Source of the DNA: Deinococcus roseus
Lineage (GTDB): Bacteria > Deinococcota > Deinococci > Deinococcales > Deinococcaceae
Assembly: GCF_014646895.1 (NCBI RefSeq)
Contig: NZ_BMOD01000020.1
Span: 1 to 64,000 of the forward strand
Direction: 5' to 3'
Length of the DNA stretch: 64,000 nucleotides
Part shown: positions 15,884-25,412 of the stretch, one piece after another
Layout: each line of letters opens with the position of its first letter
Numbering within the stretch: the first letter of the stretch is position 1
The notes under the pieces: model-generated
The model's database searches: none
The model's input: only the letters and a program-made list of their open reading frames with translations
Told to the model about the DNA's origin: nothing
Position numbers and translations under genes: made by a program

Positions 15884-17059
15884 ATGCGCATTCTTCACAC
15901 CGGGGATTTTCATGCTGGACGCCAGTTGCGGGGCATGGACCGCACCCCCGAAATCCGTGCAGCCCTCTCTGAAATCCTCTCCATCGCCAGAGACAGCAAA
16001 GCAGATGCCGTGCTGGTGTCGGGAGATGTTTTTGATACCGTCAATCCCAGCGCTTATGCAGAGGATGTGGTCTATGAATTCTATCTGGGTCTGCGTGAGG
16101 CAGGCATTCCCAGCGTCACCATTGCAGGGAACCATGACAGTTCAGAACGCCTGCGCAGCATCCGGGGTTTGCTGAAACAGGTGGGTGCCCACATGGTGAC
16201 CCACGTGACCCCCAATTTGCAGGACCTGGTGTATCCTGTGCAGGCCAGAGATGGAACCCTGTTGCAGGTGCTGGCTTTTCCGTTTCTTTCAGAGCGCAAG
16301 CTGGTCAAACTTGCAGACATCGCAGAGGGCAACGTCAGCCAGTGGAGGCAGAAGTACCAGGAGGGCATGAATTTCTTCCTTCGCCGCATGGCCTCTTACC
16401 TCAGGCCTGATGCCGTAAACATGCTGATGATGCACCTGACCTTCGATGGCAGTTTGCCTTCTGGCAGTGAACGCAGCTTCACTTTTGACATCACCAACAG
16501 CTACACCGTCAGTGCCCGCATGCTCCCAGAAGCCCTGCAATATGTGGCCCTGGGGCACATCCACAAACCACAGCAGGTTTCAGAGCTTCCTCCGGCCTAT
16601 TATGCAGGCAGCATCATCCAGCTGGATTTTGGTGAGGCGGGAGAACAGAAATACGTGAACCTGATTGAGGCAGAACCGGGTCGGCCCATCAAGTTCCAGC
16701 AGATCCCACTGCAAAGTGGCAAACGCCTGAAAACCGTGCGGGTGAAACTGGACCAGATCGAGCAGATGGACAGCCTGAACGCCTTCGATGGTCTCCTCAG
16801 GGTGATTGTGGAATTGCCTGCAGGGATGGGAACGGCAGGCCTCAAAGAACGGGTGGCGAAAGTGCTGCCCAGTGCGCTGGCCATCGAAATTGAGGCTTCT
16901 CAGCAGGACCTGAAATCCCGCACGGCAGGAAGGTCCAACCTCAGCGATGTGGAGCTGTTTGAGCAGTATTATCTGGAGCGCCATGGGGCTTTGCCTGCCG
17001 AGGTCAAAGAAGCATTTCTGGAAGCCTCCAGATGGACCCTTGAAGGAGAAGAGCCTTGA
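15884..17059 (+). CDS. sbcD: Exonuclease SbcCD, nuclease subunit SbcD
   Basis: Mre11-family Mn-dependent nuclease that, with SbcC, opens hairpins and trims DNA ends. Phosphodiesterase motifs are in order: ILHTGDFHAG, VLVSGDVFD, IAGNHDS, MMHLTF and ALGHIHKP. 391 residues, typical for SbcD. The start at 15884 is 7 nt after TACAAT (15871-15876), the leaderless pattern; ATG 15875 lies inside that box. The stop overlaps the sbcC TTG start (TTGA, 17056-17059). Confidence 0.93.
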   Translation: MRILHTGDFHAGRQLRGMDRTPEIRAALSEILSIARDSKADAVLVSGDVFDTVNPSAYAEDVVYEFYLGLREAGIPSVTIAGNHDSSERLRSIRGLLKQVGAHMVTHVTPNLQDLVYPVQARDGTLLQVLAFPFLSERKLVKLADIAEGNVSQWRQKYQEGMNFFLRRMASYLRPDAVNMLMMHLTFDGSLPSGSERSFTFDITNSYTVSARMLPEALQYVALGHIHKPQQVSELPPAYYAGSIIQLDFGEAGEQKYVNLIEAEPGRPIKFQQIPLQSGKRLKTVRVKLDQIEQMDSLNAFDGLLRVIVELPAGMGTAGLKERVAKVLPSALAIEIEASQQDLKSRTAGRSNLSDVELFEQYYLERHGALPAEVKEAFLEASRWTLEGEEP

Positions 17060-19812
17060 AGCCCCTGAAACTCGCCCTGCAAAACTTCACCTGCTTCCGG
17101 GAATTCACCGAAGTCGATTTCACGGAACTGTCCCTGTATGCCATTCAGGGACCCACTGGAAGTGGGAAAAGCAGTTTGCTGGATGCCATCTGCTTTGCGC
17201 TTTATGGGGAGACCCCCAGACTGGGAGCCAAGGGCCTTGATGCCCTGATCTCGCAGGGAGCCCAGAGCATGTCGGTGCGCTTTGAGTTTGAGGTGGGAGG
17301 AGAGCGTTTCGAAGTGGTGCGGTCCAAGGGACGCAAGGCCAGCGAAAGCGAAACCCGTCTGGCGAAATACCAGAACGACAAGCCCATCACGGCTGTGGAA
17401 GGCAACAAGAAAAAAGACATCCAGTCTGAAATTGAAAAAGTGGTGGGACTGTCTTTTGATTCGTTCACACGGGCGATTTTGCTGCCCCAGGGTCAGTTTG
17501 ACCGTTTTCTGAAAGGCAACAGCCGTGAAAAACAGGAACTGCTGGGCAAACTGATCGGTCTGGATCGCTTCACCCGCATGCAGAAAATGGCTTCTGACAG
17601 AGCCAGAACCGCCAGAACCCAGCATGATCTGATCCAGCACCGTCTGGACATGGAATTTGCAGAAGTCACCGAAGAGCGGCTGCAAGCCCAGGAAGCAGAA
17701 CTGGAAAACATCCTGCTGCAGTTGCAGCAGCAGGAAGCCTTGCAGCAGGCGCTTTCAGAGGTGCTTTCCCAGCAAGAAGAACTGTCCAGATTGCATCAAC
17801 AACAGCAGCTTCACCTGAAAGAGCACCAGAAGTTGCAGGGTCAGCAGGAGCACATGACTGCACTGGTTCAGAAGGTGCAGGCAGCGCAGGCGGTGTCTGG
17901 TGTGCTGGCCCTGCTCAAGCAGGCCAGGGCTGTTGAATTGAGACTGCAGCAGAGCCAGATGGCCCACCAGCAAACGCTTCAGAACCAGCAAAAGGCCACC
18001 CTGGCCCTGCAAGCGGCTGAAGCAGCCCACCTGCAAGCCCAGCAACAGGCCCAGCAACTGCCTGAACTGGACCAGCAACTGCTGCAATTGCAGGATTCTC
18101 AGCGCCTGTTTGCCCGCCTGAAACAACTCGGGGGAGACCTGGGCCTGAAAACAGCCCACACGGTTAGCTGGTCAGAAGAGGACTTTTTTGCAGCCCGCAG
18201 CATGCTGGAACTCAAAAACCAGCTGGAAAATGAATCCAGGCAGCTCAGACAGGAAGAACAGAAGGTCATCCAGCAGAAACAGCAGATCCAGCAGGAACAC
18301 CAGGACCTGCAGGTTCGCAGGCAGAAACTGGAATTGCTGGTGCCAAAAGGCAAAGAAGCCCGCGCTGAACATGACCGCCTGAAAACCGAACTGGAAACCT
18401 CCAGGGTGCAGCACCAGGCCATGCACCTGAAAGCCCACCTGAAAGTGGGTGAGCCCTGCCCGGTGTGTGAACAAAGGGTGTCCCGCTTGCCCCAGATGTC
18501 GGTGGGAAACATTCAGATGCTGGAACAACAGGTCCAGCAGGCTGAAAAAACCCTGGAAGCCATCAAAGAAGAATACCAGACCGAAAAAACCAACCTGCAA
18601 ACCCTGGCTGCCAGAATCCAGCAAAGCCAGGAATATCTGGCTGAAAGGGAAACCCGGTTGCTGGAACAGCAAGCCCAGTTCCAGAACCGTCAGGCTGGAT
18701 TGACCCTGGAACATCCCCAGCAGCACATGCAGGATTTGCTGGCAGGGCTGGCCCAGGAGGTGTTGCACAAAAGTGCTGGTCAGGACCCCGAGCGGCGCAG
18801 CAAGCAACTGCAGCAAGAAAAAGCACGCATCCAGCAGGAAGTTCAGGTCCGGCAACGTGCCCTGGGCACAGCCCAGACCCAGCACGCCACCCTCACAGCA
18901 CAACTGGACAGCCAGCAACAGCAACTGTCAGAGCGTGAGCAGGAATGGGCAGAAATTCAGGGCACCCTGCAAGAAGCCCTGGCTTTGCTGGGCATGACCC
19001 AGCAGGAGGTTCTGGGTCACGCCATGACCCCCGAACAACTGCAACAGGCCCAGCAAAGCCTTGAGCACTGGCGCACCCAGCTGGCCCGTCTGGAAGCCCA
19101 GAAAGCTGAACTTGAACAGCAACTCTCGGGCCGCAGCTACCAGCCAGAAGAACACCAGCGCCAGAAAGCACAGCACCTGGAGATCACCCAGGCCCTGAAA
19201 ACCCTCAATGTGCGGCTGGGACAACTGCAGACGCACATCGTGTCCCTGAAGGGCCGATTGGACCTCAAGCGCACCCTCAACAAGGATGCGGCCCTGCATC
19301 AAAAAACCTTCAACACCTGGGACACCCTGGCCCGCAACCTGCAACTGGACCGCTTTCCCAAATTCCTGCTGGAGGAGGTGGAAGAGCAACTCTTGCTGGG
19401 AGCAGGCACCCTGCTCCATGACATCAGCGATGGACGTTACGCCCTGCTGTTGCAGGAAGGGGAATATGTGGTCTCTGACCACTGGAATGCTGGAGAAACC
19501 CGACCCATTCGCACCCTTTCAGGAGGAGAGACGTTCCTGGCCAGCCTGTCTCTGGCCATTGCCCTCAGCGATTACCTGGCGGGCAACAAACTGCTGGGAG
19601 CCCTGTTTCTGGACGAAGGTTTTGGCACCCTGGATCCGCAAGCCCTGGATGCAGTGGCCCGTGCCCTGGAGAAGCTGCAGCTGTCAGGTCGCATGGTGGG
19701 GGTGATCACCCACGTTGCTGCGCTGGCTTCCCGTTTGCCTGCCCGTCTGGTGGTGGAAAAGCGCATGAGTGGCAGTCATGTGTGGATTGACAGTGAAGAA
19801 GTCGAAGTTTAA
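17056..19812 (+). CDS. sbcC: Exonuclease SbcCD, ATPase subunit SbcC
   Basis: Rad50-like SMC-family ATPase, 918 residues. Walker A GPTGSGKS is at 32-39. Long Gln-rich coiled coils flank the zinc hook CPVC (C468, C471). The signature RTLSGGETFLASLSLA and Walker B LFLDEGFGTLD (D853, E854) are near the C terminus. Translation starts at a TTG overlapping the sbcD stop by 4 bp, giving MKPLKLALQNFTCFREF, the expected N terminus. SbcCD contributes to double-strand-break processing in Deinococcus. The coiled coil is markedly rich in Gln. Confidence 0.95.
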   Translation: MKPLKLALQNFTCFREFTEVDFTELSLYAIQGPTGSGKSSLLDAICFALYGETPRLGAKGLDALISQGAQSMSVRFEFEVGGERFEVVRSKGRKASESETRLAKYQNDKPITAVEGNKKKDIQSEIEKVVGLSFDSFTRAILLPQGQFDRFLKGNSREKQELLGKLIGLDRFTRMQKMASDRARTARTQHDLIQHRLDMEFAEVTEERLQAQEAELENILLQLQQQEALQQALSEVLSQQEELSRLHQQQQLHLKEHQKLQGQQEHMTALVQKVQAAQAVSGVLALLKQARAVELRLQQSQMAHQQTLQNQQKATLALQAAEAAHLQAQQQAQQLPELDQQLLQLQDSQRLFARLKQLGGDLGLKTAHTVSWSEEDFFAARSMLELKNQLENESRQLRQEEQKVIQQKQQIQQEHQDLQVRRQKLELLVPKGKEARAEHDRLKTELETSRVQHQAMHLKAHLKVGEPCPVCEQRVSRLPQMSVGNIQMLEQQVQQAEKTLEAIKEEYQTEKTNLQTLAARIQQSQEYLAERETRLLEQQAQFQNRQAGLTLEHPQQHMQDLLAGLAQEVLHKSAGQDPERRSKQLQQEKARIQQEVQVRQRALGTAQTQHATLTAQLDSQQQQLSEREQEWAEIQGTLQEALALLGMTQQEVLGHAMTPEQLQQAQQSLEHWRTQLARLEAQKAELEQQLSGRSYQPEEHQRQKAQHLEITQALKTLNVRLGQLQTHIVSLKGRLDLKRTLNKDAALHQKTFNTWDTLARNLQLDRFPKFLLEEVEEQLLLGAGTLLHDISDGRYALLLQEGEYVVSDHWNAGETRPIRTLSGGETFLASLSLAIALSDYLAGNKLLGALFLDEGFGTLDPQALDAVARALEKLQLSGRMVGVITHVAALASRLPARLVVEKRMSGSHVWIDSEEVEV

Positions 19813-19960
19813 ATCCTTCTGAATTCTGGAAAATTGGTTTGCAGATGTGCTTTCTGAAAGAAGGCTTAAGCCCTGACAGATGAAGATCAAAATAAGAAGT
19901 TTAGATCAAGACTCATGAGAAAATAAAACCGTTGAAATCATCTGAAATCAAAAGAGACAG
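19813..19960. other. Short AT-rich intergenic stretch after sbcC
   Basis: About 150 bp between the sbcC stop and the terminator, AT-rich. I see no gene, promoter or repeat in it. Confidence 0.5.
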
Positions 19961-19994
19961 CAAAAAAACAGAGGCAGTTGCCTCTGTTTTTTTG
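19961..19994. terminator. Bidirectional terminator between sbcC and the convergent TPR-like gene
   Basis: CAAAAAAACAGAGG (19961-19974) pairs with CCTCTGTTTTTTTG (19981-19994) over a 6-nt loop. The A- and T-tracts make it functional on both strands. Confidence 0.9.
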
Positions 19995-20008
19995 TTTGAA
20001 GTGAAGTC

Positions 20009-20545
20009 TTACATCACCCGTTTGGCAAGGGCTTTCAGGCTGTCGGTTTCCATCCAGGCCAGACCCTGTTGCACGTATTCACGTGCCTTGGCTTTGTCGT
20101 TTTGTTGCAGACGCATGTAAGCCAGGTGAGCAGCGGTGTCGGCAGCCCAGGCTTTTTCTTCGTCGGTCAGGTCGCCAAGCTCCACCCAGATGCGGTAGCC
20201 GCTGATCCACCACTGGGTGGTGGTGTAAAGCTGGGCCAGGTAAGAGAGGTACTCGCGCTCGGGCTCGGCAGTGGCTGCAGCATCGGCTTCGGTGACAGCG
20301 GCTTTCCACAGGTCGCGGTCATAGAAGGGGATGGGGTAAGCCACTTCTGCCTGTGCAGCCAGCTCCTGTGCCTTGGCGAAATGCTCTTCAGCACTTGCAG
20401 GAGCAACAGCCACATCAGGGGCAGGAGCCATGGTGGGGGCGGTCTCGGTGACGGCAGGCGCGGTGGTGTCAGTGGGGGTGTCGGTGGTCTGAGCAAAAGC
20501 GCTGCCAAAGGCGATCATTAAACTGATGGTGAGAATCTTTTTCAT
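20009..20545 (-). CDS. Secreted TPR-like protein of unknown function
   Basis: 178 residues. A signal peptide (MKKILTISLMIAFGSAFAQ) is followed by a low-complexity Thr/Pro/Ala linker (about 20-52) and a helical domain with TPR-like spacing (EEHFAKAQELAAQAEVAYP, LSYLAQLYTTTQWWISGYRIWVE, AYMRLQQNDKAKAREYVQQG). It is probably periplasmic or surface-exposed. TATAAT on the minus strand (20554-20559 complement) lies 8 nt before the ATG, and CAGGTG could act as a weak ribosome site. It diverges from the PQQ gene with fewer than 50 bp between the starts. Confidence 0.65.
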   Translation of the reverse strand: MKKILTISLMIAFGSAFAQTTDTPTDTTAPAVTETAPTMAPAPDVAVAPASAEEHFAKAQELAAQAEVAYPIPFYDRDLWKAAVTEADAAATAEPEREYLSYLAQLYTTTQWWISGYRIWVELGDLTDEEKAWAADTAAHLAYMRLQQNDKAKAREYVQQGLAWMETDSLKALAKRVM

Positions 20546-20591
20546 ACACCTGCATTATATATTCTGTATGCTCGTTAGTACTGTGAGAAAT

Positions 20592-22100
20592 ATGCTTCCA
20601 CGTCTCAGCGTAAAGAAACCATTAACCTCCCTGGGAAGCGCAATGCTCGTCTGCACTTCCTGCCTCACAGCAACTGCCCTTGCCAAACCAGCCATTTCAT
20701 GGAGCAAAAACATTGGTGCTTTGAGCGCTCCAACAGCGCTTCCCGATGGTTCTGCTCTGCTGCTCATCAAGGGCAACCTGATTCAAAATCTGGACCCCAG
20801 GGGTCAGAAAAACTGGGAGGTGCCCATCACCGACATTGCCCGTGCACCGGGTGTGAGAGGCATGGATGGCACGCTTTACTTTGGAGCATACAACGATTAC
20901 GTCCAGGCCATTTTACCAGACGGGCGTCTGAAATGGCGTTACAACCTGGATGGAGACCTCTTTGCCACCCCCCTGCTGCGGGCAGACAATTCGGTGGTGG
21001 CGGCCAGCGTCAAAGGCCAGGTTGTGGCCATCAAAGACGGACAGAAAGTCTGGGAATACCGTGCTGGAGATGGCATTTACTCCAGTCCTGCCCAGGCGCT
21101 GGACGGAACCATCTACTTTGGCAGCCAGGATGGCAAGCTGTACGCCCTCTCGGCAGAAGGCAAGCTCAAATGGACGTTCCAGGCCAATTCCACCCTGTTT
21201 TCCAGTCCAGCCCTGGATGAGGATGGCACCATCTACATTGGCAGCAGTGACCGCAACATCTATGCACTCAACAAAGACGGCAGCCTCAAGTGGAAGTACG
21301 CCACCAAGCTCTTTGTGAATGCCTCACCCATCATCACCAGAGGGGGCCTGATTGTGGTGGGTTCGTTTGACAGCGATTTGTATGCCCTCAACAAAGACGG
21401 CACCCTGGCCTGGCAGACCGACCTGAAGAAAGCCATTGCAGCCCCGGCCATCCAGACCTCAAACGGTGAAATCGTTGTGGGCAACTATGCAGGGATGCTG
21501 TATGGCCTCAATGAAAAAGGGGAGATCCAGTGGCAACTGGAACTGGACAGCAAAATTGACACCCCTGTGTCCATCACGGCCAATGGATACGGTTATGTGA
21601 TCACCAACAAAGGCATGCTGTACCAGCTGGTTGGACTGGGCAACCAGAGCCTGGGACACTGGTCCAGCTATCGGGGTGGAGGCTGGGGCAGGACACTGAA
21701 CACCGCCGAATGGGACATTCTCACCCGCATGACCACCAACAACCCCCAGCAGGTGGCCAGCACCGTCACACCTTCCAAACCCACCCAGGCTGGAACGTCT
21801 GCCCCTTCCAAGCCGACCCAGACCGGGACCACACCTCCCAAACCCGTGCCTTCAACCCCCGTGGCATCTGCACCTGCCACTCCAACTGTTCCTGAAGCTT
21901 CCAAACCCACCCTCAGTCCGCCAGTCAAGAAAGCGGCTTTGTGGTTGCTGGCTGCTGCTCTGGACACCCATCCCCTGGGCCGTCTGGAAGACCTTTTGCA
22001 GTTGCAGCAAGCCCTTGCACCAGACCTGAAACTGGGCTGGAACAACCAGCCGCAGTTCAAACTGAACCCACTGGACCAGCAGAACGCCCTGAAGAAGTGA
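20592..22100 (+). CDS. Exported PQQ-like beta-propeller protein
   Basis: 502 residues from the start at 20592. The N terminus MLPRLSVKKPLTSLGSAM with its following hydrophobic stretch is a signal peptide ending near ATALA. Repeated PQQ/quinoprotein-like blades follow (GTIYFGSQDGKLYALSAEGKLKW, GTIYIGSSDRNIYALNKDGSLKW), then a Pro/Thr/Ser-rich linker (about 390-445) and a short helical C-terminal domain. Its fold resembles BamB or cell-surface propellers; no enzymatic residues are recognised. The start is supported by TACTGT 7 nt upstream; ATG 20568 is an alternative. It is divergent to the 20545 gene. Confidence 0.7.
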   Translation: MLPRLSVKKPLTSLGSAMLVCTSCLTATALAKPAISWSKNIGALSAPTALPDGSALLLIKGNLIQNLDPRGQKNWEVPITDIARAPGVRGMDGTLYFGAYNDYVQAILPDGRLKWRYNLDGDLFATPLLRADNSVVAASVKGQVVAIKDGQKVWEYRAGDGIYSSPAQALDGTIYFGSQDGKLYALSAEGKLKWTFQANSTLFSSPALDEDGTIYIGSSDRNIYALNKDGSLKWKYATKLFVNASPIITRGGLIVVGSFDSDLYALNKDGTLAWQTDLKKAIAAPAIQTSNGEIVVGNYAGMLYGLNEKGEIQWQLELDSKIDTPVSITANGYGYVITNKGMLYQLVGLGNQSLGHWSSYRGGGWGRTLNTAEWDILTRMTTNNPQQVASTVTPSKPTQAGTSAPSKPTQTGTTPPKPVPSTPVASAPATPTVPEASKPTLSPPVKKAALWLLAAALDTHPLGRLEDLLQLQQALAPDLKLGWNNQPQFKLNPLDQQNALKK

Positions 22101-22103
22101 GTT

Positions 22104-22343
22104 TTACCGCTCCACGGGCGGTGGTGGATTGAAGGCCAGATACACTGTGACTCCCAGTGCCAGCAGAGTGGGGATGATCAGAGCGCGTTTGGCCTGTGGT
22201 GTGGGGGCCCTGAACCACAACACTGCCATGTGCAGGCACAGGAGCCCCAGCACCACCCAGAAAGGCACCAGAGGGCCTTCCAGCAGGGGCATCAGCAGCA
22301 GCAGGGCCAGGACAGCCAGAATTCCAAGGGAAACGTATTTCAC
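22104..22343 (-). CDS. Small membrane protein of unknown function
   Basis: 79 residues with three hydrophobic segments (GILAVLALLLLMPLLEG, FWVVLGLLCLHMAVLWF, ALIIPTLLALGVTVYLAF) and a proline-rich tail. The start is GTG at 22343, 6 nt after TAGGCT on the minus strand, consistent with a leaderless mRNA. It is separated from glgB by a terminator, so it is an independent unit. It stops 3 bp from the convergent PQQ gene stop. Confidence 0.6.
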   Translation of the reverse strand: MKYVSLGILAVLALLLLMPLLEGPLVPFWVVLGLLCLHMAVLWFRAPTPQAKRALIIPTLLALGVTVYLAFNPPPPVER

Positions 22344-22357
22344 GCAAGTAGCCTACT

Positions 22358-22396
22358 GGAAAAAGAGAAGGAAGGACAGTCCATGTCCTTCCTTCT
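22358..22396 (-). terminator. glgB terminator
   Basis: A 13-bp perfect stem (22366-22378 with 22384-22396, loop GTCCA). On the minus strand it is followed by TCTTTTTCC. It lies 26 bp past the glgB stop. Confidence 0.85.
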
Positions 22397-22428
22397 GGCC
22401 TGATCAATCTGTTTGGCCTGATCAATCT
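22397..22428. repeat. Direct repeat at the end of glgB
   Basis: GGCCTGATCAATCT occurs at 22397-22410 and 22415-22428. The second copy covers the glgB stop codon, so it looks like a local duplication of the gene end. Confidence 0.75.
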
Positions 22429-24590
22429 TCTTTTTTGAGGATGATCACACCCAGCGCTGGGATCATGATTTCCAGGCTGTCATGAAAGCCGTTGTAAGGC
22501 TGGTCCTGGCTGTACACCAGCCCCAGGTTGCCCCGGTTGCTGCCACCATACACCTCGGCGTCAGAGTTGAGGAGTTCGCGGTAAGCACCGGCAGCAGGCA
22601 CCCCAATGCGGTAACCAGAACGCTCCACCGGGGTGAAGTTGGCCACCACAATCACCTGATCGTCTGAATCCAGGTCTTTGCGGATGTAGCTGAACACGCT
22701 GTTGTCCGAGTCAGAGACATTGATCCACTGGAAGCCGCCAGGAATGCAGTCGCTGGTGTGCAGGGCTTTCTGGTGGCGGTACAGGTGGTTGAGGTCCCGG
22801 ATCAAGAGCTGGGTGCCTTTGTGCTCGGGGTATTCGGTGAGGTTCCAGTCCAGACTGCGTGCCTCGCTCCACTCCTGCCACTGGCCGAATTCCTGACCCT
22901 GGAACAGCAGTTTCTTGCCGGGCATGGTCCACATGTAAGCCAGGAAAGCGCGGTGGTTGGCGTGTTTCTGCCATTTGTCGCCGGGCATCTTGTCCAGCAG
23001 GCTCTTCTTGCCGTGCACCACTTCATCGTGGGAGATGGGAAGCACGTAGTTTTCGTGGTAGGCGTAGACCATGAAGAAGCTGATCTTGTGGTGCTCGAAC
23101 TTGCGGTAGACCGATTCTTTCTCGAAGTAGGCCAGCGAGTCGTTCATCCAGCCCATGCCCCATTTGTAATCGAAGCCCAGACCACCTGCGTACACCGGAC
23201 GGCTCACCCCTGCAAAAGCAGAGGACTCTTCGGCCATGGTGAGGATGCCAGGGTGGTACTGGTGGGTCAGTTCGTTCAGGCGCTTTAAGAAGTGGATGGC
23301 TTCCAGGTTCTCGTTGCCCCCATAGATGTTGGGAATCCAGGCATCGTGTGGGCGGGAGAAATCCAGGTACAGGATGCTGGCGACAGCGTCCACGCGCAGG
23401 CCATCCACGTGGTATTCCTCGATCCAGAACAGGGCACTGGACAGCAGGAAGTTGACCACCTCGGTGCGGCCATAATCAAAGATGTAGGTGCCCCAGTCGA
23501 GGTGCTCGCCTTTGCGGGGGTCTGCGTATTCATAGATGGGGGTGCCGTCAAAGCGACCCAGGCTGTGGGCATCTTTGGGGAAGTGTCCGGGCACCCAGTC
23601 GATGATCACCCCGATGCCTTTTTCGTGCATGTGGTTCATGAAGTGCTTGAAGTCGTCAGGGGTGCCGAAACGGCTGGTGGGGGCAAAATAACCCGTGACC
23701 TGATAGCCCCAGGACCCATCAAAAGGGTGCTCATTGATGGGCAGCAGTTCCACATGGGTGTACCCAAGGTCCAGCACGTAATCGGCCAGCTTGTCGGCCA
23801 GCTGGCGGTAGTTGATGAATTCGCCGTTTTCGCCGACCATCCAGGAACCCAGGTGCACTTCGTAGATGCTGATGGGGTCTTTGCGGGTGTCTTCCTGGCG
23901 GTTCTGCACCCACCCGCTGTCGGTCCAGGAAAATTGTGTCAGATCATACACAATGGAAGCGGTTCCGGGACGCATTTCAGAAAATTTGGCCAGGGGATCG
24001 CTCTTTAAAAACACATGGCCTTCACGGGAACGGATTTCAAATTTGTAGTACTCCCCGTGCCCGATGAAAGGCAGGAAGATCTCCCAGATGCCAGACTCAC
24101 CCAGCGTGCGCATGGGGTTTTGCAGGCCGTTCCAGCCGTTGAAATTGCCCACCACGCTGACCCGCTCTGCATTGGGTGCCCACACCGCAAAAGACACCCC
24201 TTTGACTCCCTGGTGCTCAATGACATTGGCCCCCAGTTTCTTGTGCAACTGGTGCTGTTCGCCAATCTTGATCAGGCTCAGGTCAAAATCGCTGAGCACT
24301 GGCCAGAAAGAGTAGGGATCGCGGATGTCCTGCACGTTGCCATCCTGGTAGGTGATGCGCAGCAGGTAAGCAGAAGCGTTCTCTTCCTGCTCGATGCCTG
24401 TGGCTTCAAAGAGCCCACTGGGGTCAAGCTGGGTCAGGGCGTAGGTTTTTCCGCTGGGGAAAACCGCCTCAATGCTTTTGGCTGGAGGAGACCAGGTGCG
24501 CAGGTTTCCCCGGTCCCCGTCAAAGTGCAGGCCCAGGAAGCGAAAAGGATCGTAATGCCGTCCCTGTTGGAGCAATTCCAGATCAGTCAT
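22422..24590 (-). CDS. glgB: 1,4-alpha-glucan branching enzyme
   Basis: GH13 branching enzyme forming alpha-1,6 linkages in glycogen. 722 residues, close to the usual length. An N-terminal carbohydrate-binding region (about 1-210, including VSFAVWAPNAERVSVVGNFN) precedes the barrel with DWVPGHF 331-337, nucleophile D401 in GLRVDAVAS, acid/base E454 in TMAEESSAF, and ISHDEVVHGK. The start at 24590 (MTDLELLQQGRHYDPF) has AAGGA 6 nt upstream; the open frame extends to 24713 without support. No other glycogen gene is adjacent. Confidence 0.93.
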   Translation of the reverse strand: MTDLELLQQGRHYDPFRFLGLHFDGDRGNLRTWSPPAKSIEAVFPSGKTYALTQLDPSGLFEATGIEQEENASAYLLRITYQDGNVQDIRDPYSFWPVLSDFDLSLIKIGEQHQLHKKLGANVIEHQGVKGVSFAVWAPNAERVSVVGNFNGWNGLQNPMRTLGESGIWEIFLPFIGHGEYYKFEIRSREGHVFLKSDPLAKFSEMRPGTASIVYDLTQFSWTDSGWVQNRQEDTRKDPISIYEVHLGSWMVGENGEFINYRQLADKLADYVLDLGYTHVELLPINEHPFDGSWGYQVTGYFAPTSRFGTPDDFKHFMNHMHEKGIGVIIDWVPGHFPKDAHSLGRFDGTPIYEYADPRKGEHLDWGTYIFDYGRTEVVNFLLSSALFWIEEYHVDGLRVDAVASILYLDFSRPHDAWIPNIYGGNENLEAIHFLKRLNELTHQYHPGILTMAEESSAFAGVSRPVYAGGLGFDYKWGMGWMNDSLAYFEKESVYRKFEHHKISFFMVYAYHENYVLPISHDEVVHGKKSLLDKMPGDKWQKHANHRAFLAYMWTMPGKKLLFQGQEFGQWQEWSEARSLDWNLTEYPEHKGTQLLIRDLNHLYRHQKALHTSDCIPGGFQWINVSDSDNSVFSYIRKDLDSDDQVIVVANFTPVERSGYRIGVPAAGAYRELLNSDAEVYGGSNRGNLGLVYSQDQPYNGFHDSLEIMIPALGVIILKKED

Positions 24591-24755
24591 GGTGTGTCCT
24601 TTGTGTTTGGTGCTGAATTTATCGTTTCGTGCAAAAGGTGCTGGACCTGCAAGGGAACGTGGGAAAAACCAGGGGACACTTTTTGCAGAGACTGACAGTG
24701 GGTGTTCTGGCAATATCCCATGCCAGAAAGGGTGAAACTGTAGTTTCCCAGACCC

Positions 24756-24787
24756 TTCAGGTCAGGAGTTCAGGTCAGGAGTTCAGG
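24756..24787. repeat. 13-bp tandem repeat at the hisH 3' end
   Basis: TTCAGGTCAGGAG occurs at 24756-24768 and 24769-24781, and a third copy starts (TTCAGG) that overlaps the hisH stop codon. Confidence 0.8.
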
Positions 24788-25412
24788 GCAGAACAGCGCT
24801 CTGGGCTTCCACAAAAGCCCGGAAGTTCTTCAGCATGTGCAGGCCCACAGCCTGGGACTTCTCCGGGTGGAACTGGGTTCCGTGCAGGTTACCCTGCGAC
24901 ACCACGCTCCAGAAAGGCACCCCATAATCGGTGAGGGCACCGTTCTGTACGCCGCTTTCTTCGGGCACGTAGTAGCTGTGCACAAAGTAAGCCATGGCAT
25001 CTGCACTCAGGCCTTCCAGAATGGGGCAATCTCCCACCCGGTTCAGGGTGTTCCACTGCATCTGGGGAACCGCGTGCCCTCTGGGAAACTTCTTCAGAAA
25101 TCCGGGCAACAAACCCAGACCAGCCACAGGAGACTCCTCGGAGCCTTCAAACAGCAGTTGCATGCCCACACAGATGCCCAGAATGGGGAGGCCGCTTTGC
25201 AGGGCTTCCCGGATGGGACCCTCGAAGCCGGATTCCTTGAATTCCGTCATCACCTGCCCGAAGTGGCCCTGGCCCGGAATCACAATCGACTGGGCGGTTT
25301 CCACATCTTTCGGGGTGGAGGAGACTTTCACCTCGAAACCTGCCCGCTCCAGCGCCTTGGCTGCTGAACGCAGGTTGCCGCTTCCATAATCCACCAGCAG
25401 GGTTGAGGTCAC
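24783..25412 (-). CDS. hisH: Imidazole glycerol phosphate synthase, glutaminase subunit
   Basis: Class I glutamine amidotransferase supplying ammonia to HisF in histidine synthesis. 209 residues. The nucleophile Cys is in GICVGMQLLFE, the oxyanion segment is VIPGQGHFGQ, and the His-Glu pair is in GTQFHPEKS. The start overlaps the hisB stop by ATGA (25409-25412), so the order of transcription is hisB then hisH. Confidence 0.94.
   Translation of the reverse strand: MTSTLLVDYGSGNLRSAAKALERAGFEVKVSSTPKDVETAQSIVIPGQGHFGQVMTEFKESGFEGPIREALQSGLPILGICVGMQLLFEGSEESPVAGLGLLPGFLKKFPRGHAVPQMQWNTLNRVGDCPILEGLSADAMAYFVHSYYVPEESGVQNGALTDYGVPFWSVVSQGNLHGTQFHPEKSQAVGLHMLKNFRAFVEAQSAVLP

Noticed and set aside
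24591..24713. Longer N terminus for glgB
   Set aside because: The extra 41 residues lack similarity to the family and the start at 24590 has proper ribosome-site spacing.
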